From contig NZ_OBMJ01000001.1 in assembly GCF_900199205.1 (NCBI RefSeq), forward strand, positions 3,351,001 to 3,415,000: a stretch of 64,000 nucleotides of DNA, given 5' to 3'. This DNA is from Streptomyces sp. 1331.2. GTDB taxonomy: Bacteria > Actinomycetota > Actinomycetes > Streptomycetales > Streptomycetaceae. Positions 7,582 through 15,297 of the stretch are shown here, piece after piece. Within the stretch, counting starts at the first letter, position 1, and each line of letters starts with the position of its first letter. Position numbers and translations under genes: made by a program. The notes below the pieces were generated by a model that was not told where the DNA came from, searched no databases, and was given only the letters and a program-made list of their open reading frames with translations.

Positions 7582-7638
7582 CCCGTGAGGTGGGGCCTCC
7601 CCCGTGAGGTGGGGCCTCCCCCGTGAGGTGCGGCCTCC
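7582..7638 (+). repeat. three tandem 19-bp repeats
   Basis: The unit CCCGTGAGGTGGGGCCTCC occurs at 7582-7600 and 7601-7619 exactly and at 7620-7638 with one change. Each unit can form a small hairpin (CCC(C)/GGGG around GTGAGGT). They follow directly after the T-run of the structured RNA and precede the gene at 7770. Confidence 0.9.
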
Positions 7639-7769
7639 CCGTCTCTGCCCGGAACCGGGCTCCCCGTGTCGTAGCCGGGGCGGGCCCGGGGCGTTTCCGT
7701 GGTGAGGGCCCGGCGCTAGAGTCGGCGCGGGTTTCCGGAGCGGAGCGGCGCGGGCACAGGGGGTAGGCG

Positions 7770-8894
7770 ATGGCGAAGGTGCGACGGCCGGGCAGCGGGC
7801 CGACGGTGCGGACGGCGCAGTGGGGCGCCGCCGGGGTGGCGGCCGGGACGGGGCTGGTCGGGCTGCTGCTGTTCGCGCTCGGCCGGGACCAGGCCTGGCA
7901 GGCGCTGGGCGGCGGACTGGTGATCGCCGGGGCCTCGACAGTGCTCGGTGGCGGGCTGGGCTTCCTGTTCGGGGTGCCGCGGGTGCGCGGCGGCTCGGGC
8001 GAACCGCAGGGCTCGTACGCGCCGAACACCAATCTGGAGCAGGTCTCGGACTGGCTGACCAAGGTGCTGCTGGGCGTCGGGCTGACCCAGATCGGCTCGC
8101 TCGGCGAGCGGCTGCACGAGCTCGGGGCGGCGCTGGCGCCCGTGCTCGGCGGGGGCGAGGCCGCGGTGCCGTTCGCGGCGGCGCTGGTGCTGTACTTCCT
8201 GGTCTTCGGGTTCCTGGCGGGCTGGCTGGTGACCAGGCTCGCGCTGCCGCGGGTGCTCAACGACGCCGACCAGGCGCTGGACCTCTTCCTCGCCGGGCAG
8301 GACCGCGACCGGCACGGGGACCGGGTGGGCGCGGACGACCTGCGGGTCCGCGCCATGCAGCAGCTCGGGATACTGGGCGGCAGCGCGGACCACCCCGCCG
8401 AACTGGCCGCGCAGCTGCCGCCGTCCTCGGGTGCGCCGTCCGGGCCGGAGGGGGTGGTGGCCGAGGTCCGCTCGACCGCGAAGCGCTCGGCGCTGACCGC
8501 CGACCAGGTGCGGGCCCTGTTCGCGGACGGCTCGGAGGGGCGGCGGATCCAGGCGCTCGCCCTGATGCAGGGCGATCCGGCGCTGGCGGACCTGGAGAGC
8601 GTGCTGGACGCGATCCTGCACCCGCGCTCGGGCTTCGAGCAGTACCACGCCCTGTTGGCCGCCCGAGGGCTGCTCTCCCGGCTGCCGGCCGCCGAGGCGC
8701 AGCGGCTGCGGGACGCGGTGGCGGCGCAGTTGGTCGACCCGCAGGGCATTCCGTACGGGTCGGACCGCAGCTGGCTGGCGGAGAAGATCCTGTCCCGGCT
8801 GCAGGCGGTGGCCTTCCTCCCGGCGCAGCCCGGCACTCCCGCCGCTCCTGACGCGAACGGTTCGCCGGCTCCGTCGGCCGGGAGCGGTTCCTGA
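7770..8894 (+). CDS. uncharacterised multi-pass membrane protein
   Basis: A 374-residue protein of unknown function. It has two hydrophobic segments near residues 15-65, the second ending GGGLGFLFGVPR. A conserved-looking stretch NTNLEQVSDWLTKVLLGVG follows near residue 90, then two more hydrophobic segments (to about residue 165), and a soluble C-terminal half of alpha-helical character (about 190-355) ending in an Ala/Pro/Ser tail. The NTNLEQxSDWLTKxLxGVGLTQ pattern recurs in uncharacterised bacterial membrane proteins, but I cannot name a function. The ATG has GGGGGTAGG upstream. Its long leader contains the tandem repeats and possibly the structured RNA. Confidence 0.75.
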   Translation: MAKVRRPGSGPTVRTAQWGAAGVAAGTGLVGLLLFALGRDQAWQALGGGLVIAGASTVLGGGLGFLFGVPRVRGGSGEPQGSYAPNTNLEQVSDWLTKVLLGVGLTQIGSLGERLHELGAALAPVLGGGEAAVPFAAALVLYFLVFGFLAGWLVTRLALPRVLNDADQALDLFLAGQDRDRHGDRVGADDLRVRAMQQLGILGGSADHPAELAAQLPPSSGAPSGPEGVVAEVRSTAKRSALTADQVRALFADGSEGRRIQALALMQGDPALADLESVLDAILHPRSGFEQYHALLAARGLLSRLPAAEAQRLRDAVAAQLVDPQGIPYGSDRSWLAEKILSRLQAVAFLPAQPGTPAAPDANGSPAPSAGSGS

Positions 8895-8895
8895 G

Positions 8896-9339
8896 TCAGA
8901 CGGTGAAGTGCAGCTCGGGCTGTTCCCAGGGGGTCCTGGCCTGCGGCGGCCGGGTGCCGGTGCGGCGGGCGCCCATCCGCAGGTAGAAGTGTTCGGCGGG
9001 CGGGTGCGAGACGACCTTGACGGCGGCGATCCCGGCCTCCCGGGCGCGGTCGAGCATGTCCGTGATCAGCAGCCGTCCGAGGCCCAGGCCCTGGGCTTCG
9101 TCGGCGACGAACATCAGGTCCAGTTCGGCCGGTTCGCGGATCAGCGCGTAGAAGCCGAGCAGTCGGTCGTCGGCGCTCACGGCCAGCCGCACCTCGTGCC
9201 GTGCGAGGTAGTCGGGCGTCACCCGGTACCCGTCGATCATCGCGAAGTACGCGCCGCGGTAGGCGGCGGAGGCCTGGATCAGCTCGGTGAGCCGGTCGGC
9301 GTCGGCCGCGTCGGCACGCCGGATCGTCGTCTCGGTCAT
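8896..9339 (-). CDS. GNAT-family N-acetyltransferase
   Basis: A 147-residue single-domain GNAT enzyme that would transfer an acetyl group from acetyl-CoA to an unknown amine. It starts TTIRRADAADADRLTEL. The acetyl-CoA loop is QGLGLGRLLI (Q/RxxGxG/A type) near residue 82, and HFYLRMGARRTG lies near residue 118. Its start is fixed by a leaderless promoter: TATACT ends 7 nt before the ATG. It converges with the membrane protein gene, with only one base between the stop codons. Confidence 0.85.
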   Translation of the reverse strand: MTETTIRRADAADADRLTELIQASAAYRGAYFAMIDGYRVTPDYLARHEVRLAVSADDRLLGFYALIREPAELDLMFVADEAQGLGLGRLLITDMLDRAREAGIAAVKVVSHPPAEHFYLRMGARRTGTRPPQARTPWEQPELHFTV

Positions 9340-9346
9340 ACGGGTG

Positions 9347-9352
9347 AGTATA
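9347..9352 (-). promoter_or_regulatory. -10 box, leaderless start of the GNAT gene
   Basis: On the minus strand TATACT is followed by CACCCGT and then the ATG, the spacing for a transcript starting at or next to the start codon. The upstream promoter half lies at the 3' end of the methyltransferase-like gene. Confidence 0.6.
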
Positions 9353-9365
9353 GGAGTGAACTAGC

Positions 9366-10127
9366 TCAGTGACCATTACAGAGTGGTGCCTGCCGGGCCT
9401 CCGCCCGACGGCGGTGGTCGGCGGCCCGCAGCACCAGGACGCGGTGGGTGCGGACGCCCTCGGCCACGGGGTAGCGGTGGACCTCGCTGGTGATCCGGCG
9501 CTCGCCGAGCGCGTACCGCAGCGGGTCGAGGTGGCCGCAGCGGCGGCCGTACCCGTCGCACAGCGGCTGGACGCGGACCTCGCCGTCCGGGGAGGTGACC
9601 CGGACCAGCTCGGCCAGGGCGGCCAACTGGCGCTCCGGGCCGAACAGTTCGGGGTAGGCGAAGACCAGGTGGCCGCTCAGGGTGAGGGCGAAGGTGCCGT
9701 CCGCGAAGGGCAGTCGAGGCAGCTCGGCGGCCACGTACCGCTGCGGGTGCGCGGCGGAGTCGGCGGCGAACAGCCGGTGGGCGCGGTCCCAGCTGCGCAG
9801 GTAGCGGTCGACGCGGTGCGGGCGGGGCGCCGGGTAGAGGTGCGGCCGGGCGGCCATCGCGGCGGCCATCGCCGCCCGGGCGGCCCGGGCGCGGGCCGCG
9901 ACCACGGGCGGCGGCAGCGCGTACGCCGGGTCGACGGCGATCACCCGGCAGCCCAGTTCGCGCGCCTCGGCGGCCAGGCCGGCCGCGCCGCCGGGGCAGT
10001 CCAGCAGCGGCCCGGAGAGGGCGGCGAACCGGGCCCGGGTGAGGCCGAACAGCGCGCAGTACTCGTCGAGCGGGCGGGAGGTGACGAGGACCTCGGGGGG
10101 TGCGGGGGGAATGCCGGGGGCGGCCAC
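9366..10127 (-). CDS. SAM-dependent methyltransferase-like protein
   Basis: A 253-residue class I methyltransferase-like protein. A nucleotide-binding region near residues 30-60 reads LLDCPGGAAGLAAEAR then VIAVDPAYAL, replacing the usual glycine-rich motif I. Later LPFADGTFALTLSGHLVF (about residue 140) and a conserved-looking LAALAELVRVTSPDGEVRVQP correspond to motifs II and III. The start is uncertain: GTG 10127 is used, with only a weak GGATG upstream. The intergenic DNA before it (10130-10250) is a run of GGGGCGGAC-like repeats. The substrate is unknown. Confidence 0.65.
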   Translation of the reverse strand: MAAPGIPPAPPEVLVTSRPLDEYCALFGLTRARFAALSGPLLDCPGGAAGLAAEARELGCRVIAVDPAYALPPPVVAARARAARAAMAAAMAARPHLYPAPRPHRVDRYLRSWDRAHRLFAADSAAHPQRYVAAELPRLPFADGTFALTLSGHLVFAYPELFGPERQLAALAELVRVTSPDGEVRVQPLCDGYGRRCGHLDPLRYALGERRITSEVHRYPVAEGVRTHRVLVLRAADHRRRAEARQAPLCNGH

Positions 10128-10261
10128 CCGGTCATCCGAACACGCGGCGGCCCCGCCCGCACCCGGAGCGCGAACGGGGGCGGACGGGGGCGGACGGGGC
10201 CGGACGGGGCCGGACTGGGGCGGGGCGGACGGGGCCGGGCGCGGACGGCGGGAGGTCCCGG

Positions 10262-11005
10262 TCAGCGGCCGAGCAGGCCCTGGGCGGCAGCCCGGTTGAC
10301 GTTGGTCAGGCCGTGGACCAGCTGCGCGGTGAGGAACACCAGCAGCAGCCCGACCGCCGAGAACGCGGCGATCTGCCACGTCCCCTCGATGTAGTAGACG
10401 TGCCGGACGTGGTGGCTGTCGGTGAAGTCGAACACCCGGTACCCACGCCAGGAGGTGTAGGTCGGGAAGACCCAGTGGTAGACCGGGTAGAGCGCCATCG
10501 ACCAGCCGAGCAGCAGGAACACCAGCGTCATGCCGAAGCTGAAGACCGCCCAGGGGAACATCACCACCTGGTACAGCGCGGCCTTCCAGCCCGAGCCGTC
10601 CGCCAGCCGCGCGGTGATCGCGCCCCAGGTGCCCTGCCGGGCCTGGCGCACCGGCTTCGGGCCCGGGATGTCCAGGGCCAGCATGCCGCGCACCCGGGCC
10701 CGCTCCAGCCGGCCGAGCCCGCGGGCCGCGGTGGTCAGACCGGCCAGCACGGGCAGGCCGAGGACGGTCACGAAGGTACCGAGGCCGAGGCAGAACAGGG
10801 TGATCGCGACGGTGAAGCCGGCGATCGCCACCGGCAGGCCGGTGAGCACGTAGCCGATCTCGCGGAAGTGGTGCCGGGAGAGCGGGGCGAGCCAGGACGG
10901 CGGCGGCTGCTCGGTCCGGCGGGCCCGGGCGGCGGCGCGGGGCTCGTCGCCGTAACCGCCCAGGACGTCCCACTCGTGGTCCTGCGTGCTTCGGCTGCTG
11001 CTCAT
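10262..11005 (-). CDS. stand-alone 'Putative sensor' membrane domain protein
   Basis: A 247-residue membrane protein matching the sensor domain normally found at the N-terminus of actinobacterial histidine kinases. It has a cytoplasmic N-terminus, then FREIGYVLTGLPVAIAG leading into two transmembrane segments, a soluble part with RVRGMLALDIPGPK, a second membrane pair and a C-terminal helix. No kinase domain follows; the chain ends NRAAAQGLLGR. ATG 11005 is preferred because the upstream in-frame sequence is low-complexity. No response regulator is adjacent. It may be a sensor without an output domain or a decoy subunit of another kinase. Confidence 0.75.
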   Translation of the reverse strand: MSSSRSTQDHEWDVLGGYGDEPRAAARARRTEQPPPSWLAPLSRHHFREIGYVLTGLPVAIAGFTVAITLFCLGLGTFVTVLGLPVLAGLTTAARGLGRLERARVRGMLALDIPGPKPVRQARQGTWGAITARLADGSGWKAALYQVVMFPWAVFSFGMTLVFLLLGWSMALYPVYHWVFPTYTSWRGYRVFDFTDSHHVRHVYYIEGTWQIAAFSAVGLLLVFLTAQLVHGLTNVNRAAAQGLLGR

Positions 11006-11118
11006 GTCCCGGCCCCCGGTCCCTCGTCCTGACGGTCGTTCGCGTTCGTTGACGTCGTCCAGTCTGGTCGGGGAGCCGGTCCGGCGGGATCCGGAGGCCT
11101 GGCGGATCGGGGGTGGGG

Positions 11119-11778
11119 TTAACCCCCCTCGCCCGCTCGGCGGCGGTCGGCCGCCGCGCCCGGCCACTCGTCGGCGAGCAGCGAGTAGCGGTACGAGTCG
11201 GACCAGACGCCCGCCTTGAACCGGTCGTGCCGCTCCCGCCCCTCCAGCCGGAACCCGAGCCGGGTCAGCACCCGGGCGGAGGCCGTGTTGTCCACGTCGA
11301 CGCGGGCGGCCAGCCGGTGCAGGTCCAGGGTGCGGAAGGCGAAGTCGCAGAGCAGGCCGACGATCTCGCCCGCGTAGCCGCGGCCCCAGACGTCGCGGCG
11401 CAGGACGTAGCCGAGCGAGGCGGAGCGGAACTCGCCGAGGGTGAGCGAGGCGTGCGCGATCGGCGTCGCGTCCTGCGGGTCGTCGGCGCAGTCGTAGGGG
11501 TCGGGGCAGGTGTCGGCCTCGGCCTCGGCGTGGGCATCGGTGTCGGCCTCGGCGCGCCTGGTGACGGCGAGCCGGTAGGTGTCCCGCTGCTCGGCCATCG
11601 CCTCCTCCAGGTAGAGCTCGATCTGGTCGGCGCAGGTCTCGCGGTCGCTCGGCCCGAAGGGCAGGTAGCGGGTGACCTCGGGGTCGCCGAACAGCGCGTG
11701 CAGCGCGTCCACGTCGCCCTCGGTGTGGCGGTACTCGCGGATGGCCAGCCGGGGGCCGAGGAGTCGTACGGGGACCAT
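11119..11778 (-). CDS. RimJ/RimL-type GNAT acetyltransferase
   Basis: A 219-residue GNAT protein of the ribosomal-protein or amino-sugar acetyltransferase type. It begins VPVRLLGPRLAIREY, has GDPEVTRYLPFGP near residue 32, SLGYVLRRDVWGRGYAGEIV (acetyl-CoA loop RGYAGE) near residue 125-145, and NTASARVLTRLGF near 175. An acidic, Ala-rich insert (residues about 75-105, ADTDAHAEAEADT) is unusual for the family and looks like a flexible loop. It is transcribed divergently from the gene at 11821, with 42 bp between the starts. Confidence 0.85.
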   Translation of the reverse strand: MVPVRLLGPRLAIREYRHTEGDVDALHALFGDPEVTRYLPFGPSDRETCADQIELYLEEAMAEQRDTYRLAVTRRAEADTDAHAEAEADTCPDPYDCADDPQDATPIAHASLTLGEFRSASLGYVLRRDVWGRGYAGEIVGLLCDFAFRTLDLHRLAARVDVDNTASARVLTRLGFRLEGRERHDRFKAGVWSDSYRYSLLADEWPGAAADRRRAGEGG

Positions 11779-11807
11779 GGCTGCCGACCCTACCCGCGCC
11801 CGGCGGC

Positions 11808-11813
11808 TACCGT
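11808..11813 (+). promoter_or_regulatory. -10 box, leaderless start of the gene at 11821
   Basis: TACCGT fits TAnnnT and is followed by exactly 7 nt (TCGGACT) before the ATG. No Shine-Dalgarno is present. Confidence 0.5.
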
Positions 11814-11820
11814 TCGGACT

Positions 11821-12696
11821 ATGAACGACGAAGACCTGCGGCTCGCCCCGCGCACCAGGGCCGCCGACCTGCTCGCCTGGGCGGCCGAGCAGGACCGCGC
11901 GCCGGTGGCCGAGGGCCCCCTGCGCACGGTGCTGGCGCTGCTGGAGCTGGGCGAGGGCAGGATGCACGACGGCTGGCCCGAACTGACCTCGAACGCGGTG
12001 GAGCACCTGCTGTACGAGCGGCTCCACCTGTACGTCCAACCGGCGCCCGGGGAGGACCCGCTCGCGTACGGCGACGCCGTCCGGCTGCTGATCGACCACC
12101 AGCGGGCCTCCCGGCGGCTCAATGCCAAGCGCCAGGAGCGGCTGCACGCGGAGGCCGAGTGGCAGGGCGAGGTCGCGGCCGGGCTGCTGCGCCGCGCCGA
12201 CCTGGTGACCTGGCCCCGGCTGTACGCGCTGCTGCTGCACGCGTACGGGGTGGACGTCGCCGACGAGGAGGCGGTGCGGGCCTGGCTGGCCGGCTTCGGC
12301 GAGCTGGCGCCGGAGGAGCGGACGGCCGCGTACGAGGCGCTGGTGCCGGCCGGCTGGCTGGACGAGCCGGACGCCGAGGGCTGGGGGCCGGGCCGGCTGC
12401 TGTCGGTCGGCATGGCCACCGACGGCGCGCGGCGGCTGCTGGAGCAGGGCCTGATGCGGCGCAGCTACCGCAACCTGGCCGAGCTGACCGCGCAGGGGCG
12501 GCCGATGCCGGACGAACTGGCCGGGGACTTCGGGCAGTTCGAGGAGGCGGCGGCCGGGGCGGCGCTCGACCTGTTCGGCGAGTGGACGGTGCCGGGTCTG
12601 CCGCGGCTGCTGGTGGAGGAGTTCCCCGAGCTGGCGCCGGAGCCGGGCCGGGAGGAGATCGAGGCGTACCTGGCGCAGCTGCCCGCGGAGGAGTGA
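11821..12696 (+). CDS. uncharacterised protein
   Basis: A 291-residue, soluble, acidic, mostly alpha-helical protein with no motif I recognise. It is rich in Leu, Ala and Glu, lacks a signal peptide or membrane segments, and shows Trp-containing helices (LLAWAAEQ, HDGWPELTSNAVEHLL, LFGEWTVPGLPRLL). The gene appears leaderless (TACCGT plus 7 nt plus ATG). It is divergent from an acetyltransferase gene and convergent with the M23 peptidase gene, with a hairpin between them. Confidence 0.8.
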   Translation: MNDEDLRLAPRTRAADLLAWAAEQDRAPVAEGPLRTVLALLELGEGRMHDGWPELTSNAVEHLLYERLHLYVQPAPGEDPLAYGDAVRLLIDHQRASRRLNAKRQERLHAEAEWQGEVAAGLLRRADLVTWPRLYALLLHAYGVDVADEEAVRAWLAGFGELAPEERTAAYEALVPAGWLDEPDAEGWGPGRLLSVGMATDGARRLLEQGLMRRSYRNLAELTAQGRPMPDELAGDFGQFEEAAAGAALDLFGEWTVPGLPRLLVEEFPELAPEPGREEIEAYLAQLPAEE

Positions 12697-12721
12697 GGCG
12701 CTGTGGAGAGAGGCGCTGAGG

Positions 12722-12768
12722 CGGGAGCCCCCGGCCGTACGGCGGTTGCCGGCGGTCGGGGGCTCCCG
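12722..12768. terminator. bidirectional hairpin between convergent genes
   Basis: CGGGAGCCCCC (12722-12732) pairs perfectly with GGGGGCTCCCG (12758-12768). It lies between the gene ending at 12696 and the M23 gene ending at 12782, so it can terminate both. Confidence 0.75.
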
Positions 12769-12781
12769 TGCGTCCCCGGTG

Positions 12782-13615
12782 TCAGGGGGTGAGGCCGCGC
12801 TGTTCGAGCCAGGGCTCGGGGTCGACCGGGGCGCCGCCGCCGGGGCGGACCTCCAGGTGCAGGTGCGGGCCGGTGACGTTGCCGGTCGCGCCGACCTTGC
12901 CGATCTGCTGGCCGGAGGCGACCTTGCCGGAGCCCTTGATGATCGAGGAGAGGTGGCAGTACCAGATCTCGGTGCCGTCGGGCAGCGTCTCGACGATCCG
13001 GTAGCCGTAGGAGCCGGACCAGCCGGCCGAGGTGATGGTGCCCTGGCCGAGCGCGTAGACCGGGGTGCCGGTGTCGGCGGCGAAGTCCAGGCCGGTGTGC
13101 AGGTTGGCCCAGTAGCGGGCGCTCTGGCCGTAGTGGGCGGAGAGCCGGTAGTCCTTCACCGGGAGGGTGAGGGCGGCGGCGGCCTTCGCCTCGGCCTCCT
13201 CGGCGGCGCGCTTGGCCTCGGCCTCCTTGGCGGCGGCCTTGGCCTCGGCCTCCTGCGCGGCCTGCACGCGGGCGCTCTCCTCGGCGGCGGTGCGCTGGCT
13301 GTCAGCCTGCTGCTGGATGCGGGCGGCGAGCGCGAGGCCGGGGTCGGCGGCGAGGACGACCGGCGCCTCGTCCGGGGCCTCGACGGCGGGGGCGGCGGCC
13401 GGGGTGGCGGAGGCGAAGCCGGTGGCGCCGAGGGTGGCCGCGACGGCGGTGACGCCGAGCAGCGGGGAGGCTCCGCGGGCCTGACGCGGCATCCGGTGGC
13501 GGTTGGTCTCGGCCTCCGGGCCGTAGGCCTCGGGGCCGTCCGCGCCGGGGTGGTCGAGGAGCTGGGTACCGGCTGCGGGGCCGGCCGGGTGTGCCGGGGT
13601 GTGCGTCGACGCCAC
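12782..13615 (-). CDS. secreted M23 peptidase (peptidoglycan endopeptidase)
   Basis: A zinc-dependent cell-wall endopeptidase of the lysostaphin/LytM type, 277 residues. Its long N-terminal region (to about residue 65) leads to a hydrophobic signal segment LLGVTAVAATLGATGFASA. A coiled coil rich in Ala, Glu and Lys follows (about 100-150). The catalytic domain holds HTGLDFAADTGTPVYA (HxxxD, zinc ligands) and PHLHLEVRPGG (HxH), so the active site is intact. GTG 13615 is used because AAAGGAG lies 11 nt upstream, immediately after a c-di-AMP riboswitch. This links expression to c-di-AMP, as for other streptomycete wall hydrolases. Confidence 0.9.
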   Translation of the reverse strand: MASTHTPAHPAGPAAGTQLLDHPGADGPEAYGPEAETNRHRMPRQARGASPLLGVTAVAATLGATGFASATPAAAPAVEAPDEAPVVLAADPGLALAARIQQQADSQRTAAEESARVQAAQEAEAKAAAKEAEAKRAAEEAEAKAAAALTLPVKDYRLSAHYGQSARYWANLHTGLDFAADTGTPVYALGQGTITSAGWSGSYGYRIVETLPDGTEIWYCHLSSIIKGSGKVASGQQIGKVGATGNVTGPHLHLEVRPGGGAPVDPEPWLEQRGLTP

Positions 13616-13640
13616 GGAGGCGCGCTCCTTTCCTTCCTTC

Positions 13641-13785
13641 GCGCCTACCGGGTTAGCTGACGGGTTCGGAGCAGGAAGGTCTCCTACGGCCGGGCCGGGG
13701 CCCCGCCGATTCACCCCAAGGAACGTGGTTCCCCGGCTCCCTGGCCTGCCCGGAGGCCGGCCGGCGGGATTAGGCGACGGCGCAC
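13641..13785 (-). promoter_or_regulatory. ydaO/yuaA-type c-di-AMP riboswitch
   Basis: Read on the minus strand the leader has the ydaO landmarks in order: GTCGCCTAATCC, GAGCCGGGGAACCA, TTGGGGTGAATC, TAGGAGACCTTCCTGC and finally CGAACCCGTCAGCTAACC with GGTAGGCG. It ends about 25 nt before the M23 start codon. Members of this class switch off wall hydrolase genes when c-di-AMP is bound. Confidence 0.9.
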
Positions 13786-13996
13786 GGTGCCGTCTGGGTA
13801 CGGCGTTGACAACCGCGCTGCGTTATCAAACGTTAATCCTAGGAGGCTCTGATTCCAAGCCATCCGTCCGGGACCGCTGGGGAGCAGGTGATCAGACGTC
13901 AACGAACGACCCCTCAATGCGAGCACTCCACCTGAGCACTCCAGCTGAGTACTCCTACTCATGTGCGACCCGATCCGGCAGCCGCATCCTGACGCC

Positions 13997-14287
13997 ATGA
14001 GCCAACCGATGCAGCACCGCACGACGGCCGCGTACTACGTCCAGGCCCTCCTCTCCTTCGCCCTGTCGGGCACCGCCCTCGCCGTGGGGATCGCCTACCT
14101 GCCGGTCGACGGCTGGACCCGGGCCTTCCTCGGGATCGGCCTCCTCTACACCGTGACCTCTGCGTTCACGCTGGCGAAGGTGATCCGGGACCGGCACGAG
14201 TCGAACGAGATCGTCAACCGGGTCGACCAGGCCCGGCTGGAGAAGTTGCTCAGCGAGCACGACCCGTTCCGGGTCGAGGGAGCCTGA
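13997..14287 (+). CDS. YiaA/YiaB-family small membrane protein
   Basis: A 96-residue inner-membrane protein with two transmembrane helices (about residues 14-34 and 40-60; AYYVQALLSFALSGTAL and WTRAFLGIGLLYTVTSAFTL). A basic/acidic cytoplasmic tail ends LLSEHDPFRVEGA. This two-helix repeat is the YiaAB family; its function is unknown. ATG 13997 is preferred over ATG 13961 because family members begin just before HRTTAAYYVQ. No clear Shine-Dalgarno is visible for either. Confidence 0.8.
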   Translation: MSQPMQHRTTAAYYVQALLSFALSGTALAVGIAYLPVDGWTRAFLGIGLLYTVTSAFTLAKVIRDRHESNEIVNRVDQARLEKLLSEHDPFRVEGA

Positions 14288-14324
14288 GGCGGGCGAGGGT
14301 CCTGGGATTCCGGCTCCGGCGCGC

Positions 14325-14353
14325 TTGACGGCTAAGGCTATTAGCCTTAGCTT
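14325..14353 (+). promoter_or_regulatory. promoter of the hydrolase-TetR operon
   Basis: TTGACG (14325-14330), a 17-bp spacer, and TAGCTT (14348-14353). The spacer and -10 are covered by a perfect palindrome, so repressor binding would block RNA polymerase. Confidence 0.65.
14331..14351. promoter_or_regulatory. palindromic operator, probably for the TetR at 15298
   Basis: GCTAAGGCTA and TAGCCTTAGC are perfect 10-bp inverted arms around one central T. Size and symmetry are typical of TetR-family operators, and the only regulator in the operon is TetR-like. A second inverted repeat (14358-14366 with 14374-14382, 9-bp arms, 7-nt gap) lies just downstream in the leader. Confidence 0.75.
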
Positions 14354-14414
14354 TATGGCTATCGGCAGCACTCGCCGATAGCTCGCAGCAGCGGCGGACC
14401 GAGGAGGGCCCACC

Positions 14415-15242
14415 ATGAACGGCACCGGCACCCCGAACACCCAGTACCTCACCGTCCCCGGCGGGCGGATCGCCTTCGACGACACCCGGCAGGGCGACGG
14501 CACCCCCGTCGTCCTGCTCCCCGGCATGCTCGACAGCCGGGCCGCGTACCGGCACCTCCGCCCGCTGCTCGTCGCCGCCGGCCACCGGGTCGTCACCATG
14601 GACCTGCGCGGCTTCGGCGAGTCCTCCATCACCTGGGACGACTACGGCCCCGCCGCCCTCGCCGACGACGTCCTCGCCCTGCTCGACCACCTCGGCATCG
14701 ACCGCGCCGTCCTCGTCGGCAGCTCGTACACCGGGGCCACCGTCGTCAAGGCCGCCGGCAACGCGCCCGAACGGGTCGCCGGGATCGCCCTCCTCGACGC
14801 CTTCGTCGAGAGCCCGCGGCCGAACGCCCTGATGCGCGGCGTCATGGGGCTGATGGGCGCGGCGATCGTCCACTGGCCGGCCGTCTGGGGCCTCTACCTG
14901 CGCCGGATGGCCTTCCCCGGCGCCAAGCCCGCCGACTTCGACGAGTACGTGAACGGGCTGGTCGCCGCACTGCGCACCCCCGGCCGCAAGACCGCCACCC
15001 GCGGGTACGTCACCGGGGACTCGGCACCGACCGGCTGGACCGCCGCCGTACGGTGCCCGGCGCTGGTCGTCATGGGCAGCAAGGACCCCGACTTCCCGAA
15101 GCCCGAACTCGTCGCCGACCGGCAGGCCGCGGCACTCGACGCGCGAAAGGCGATGATCGAAGGGTCCGGGCACTACCCGATGGCCGACAACCCGCAGGCC
15201 ACCGCCGACGCCCTGCTGCCCTTCCTCGCCGAGATCGGCTGA
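14415..15242 (+). CDS. alpha/beta hydrolase
   Basis: A 275-residue alpha/beta-hydrolase of the haloperoxidase/lactonase-like group. The oxyanion strand VVLLPGML lies near residue 35, MDLRGFGES near 62, and the nucleophile elbow VGSSYTGA near 98, where Ser follows GS and the usual second glycine is Thr. The acid is Asp in GSKDPDF near 220 and the base His in GSGHYPM near 250. GAGGAGGG lies 7-13 nt before the ATG. It is the first gene of a two-gene operon with a TetR repressor, which suggests induction by its substrate or a related compound. The substrate is unknown. Confidence 0.85.
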   Translation: MNGTGTPNTQYLTVPGGRIAFDDTRQGDGTPVVLLPGMLDSRAAYRHLRPLLVAAGHRVVTMDLRGFGESSITWDDYGPAALADDVLALLDHLGIDRAVLVGSSYTGATVVKAAGNAPERVAGIALLDAFVESPRPNALMRGVMGLMGAAIVHWPAVWGLYLRRMAFPGAKPADFDEYVNGLVAALRTPGRKTATRGYVTGDSAPTGWTAAVRCPALVVMGSKDPDFPKPELVADRQAAALDARKAMIEGSGHYPMADNPQATADALLPFLAEIG

Positions 15243-15297
15243 CCGCCGCGCTCCTGCCCGCCCGACGCCCCACCTTCCCCACGGAGAACCCGAAGCC

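Noticed and set aside
10130..10250. GGGGCGGAC-like repeats as an origin or regulatory array
   Set aside because: They are short, imperfect G-rich runs in an intergenic spacer without further structure.
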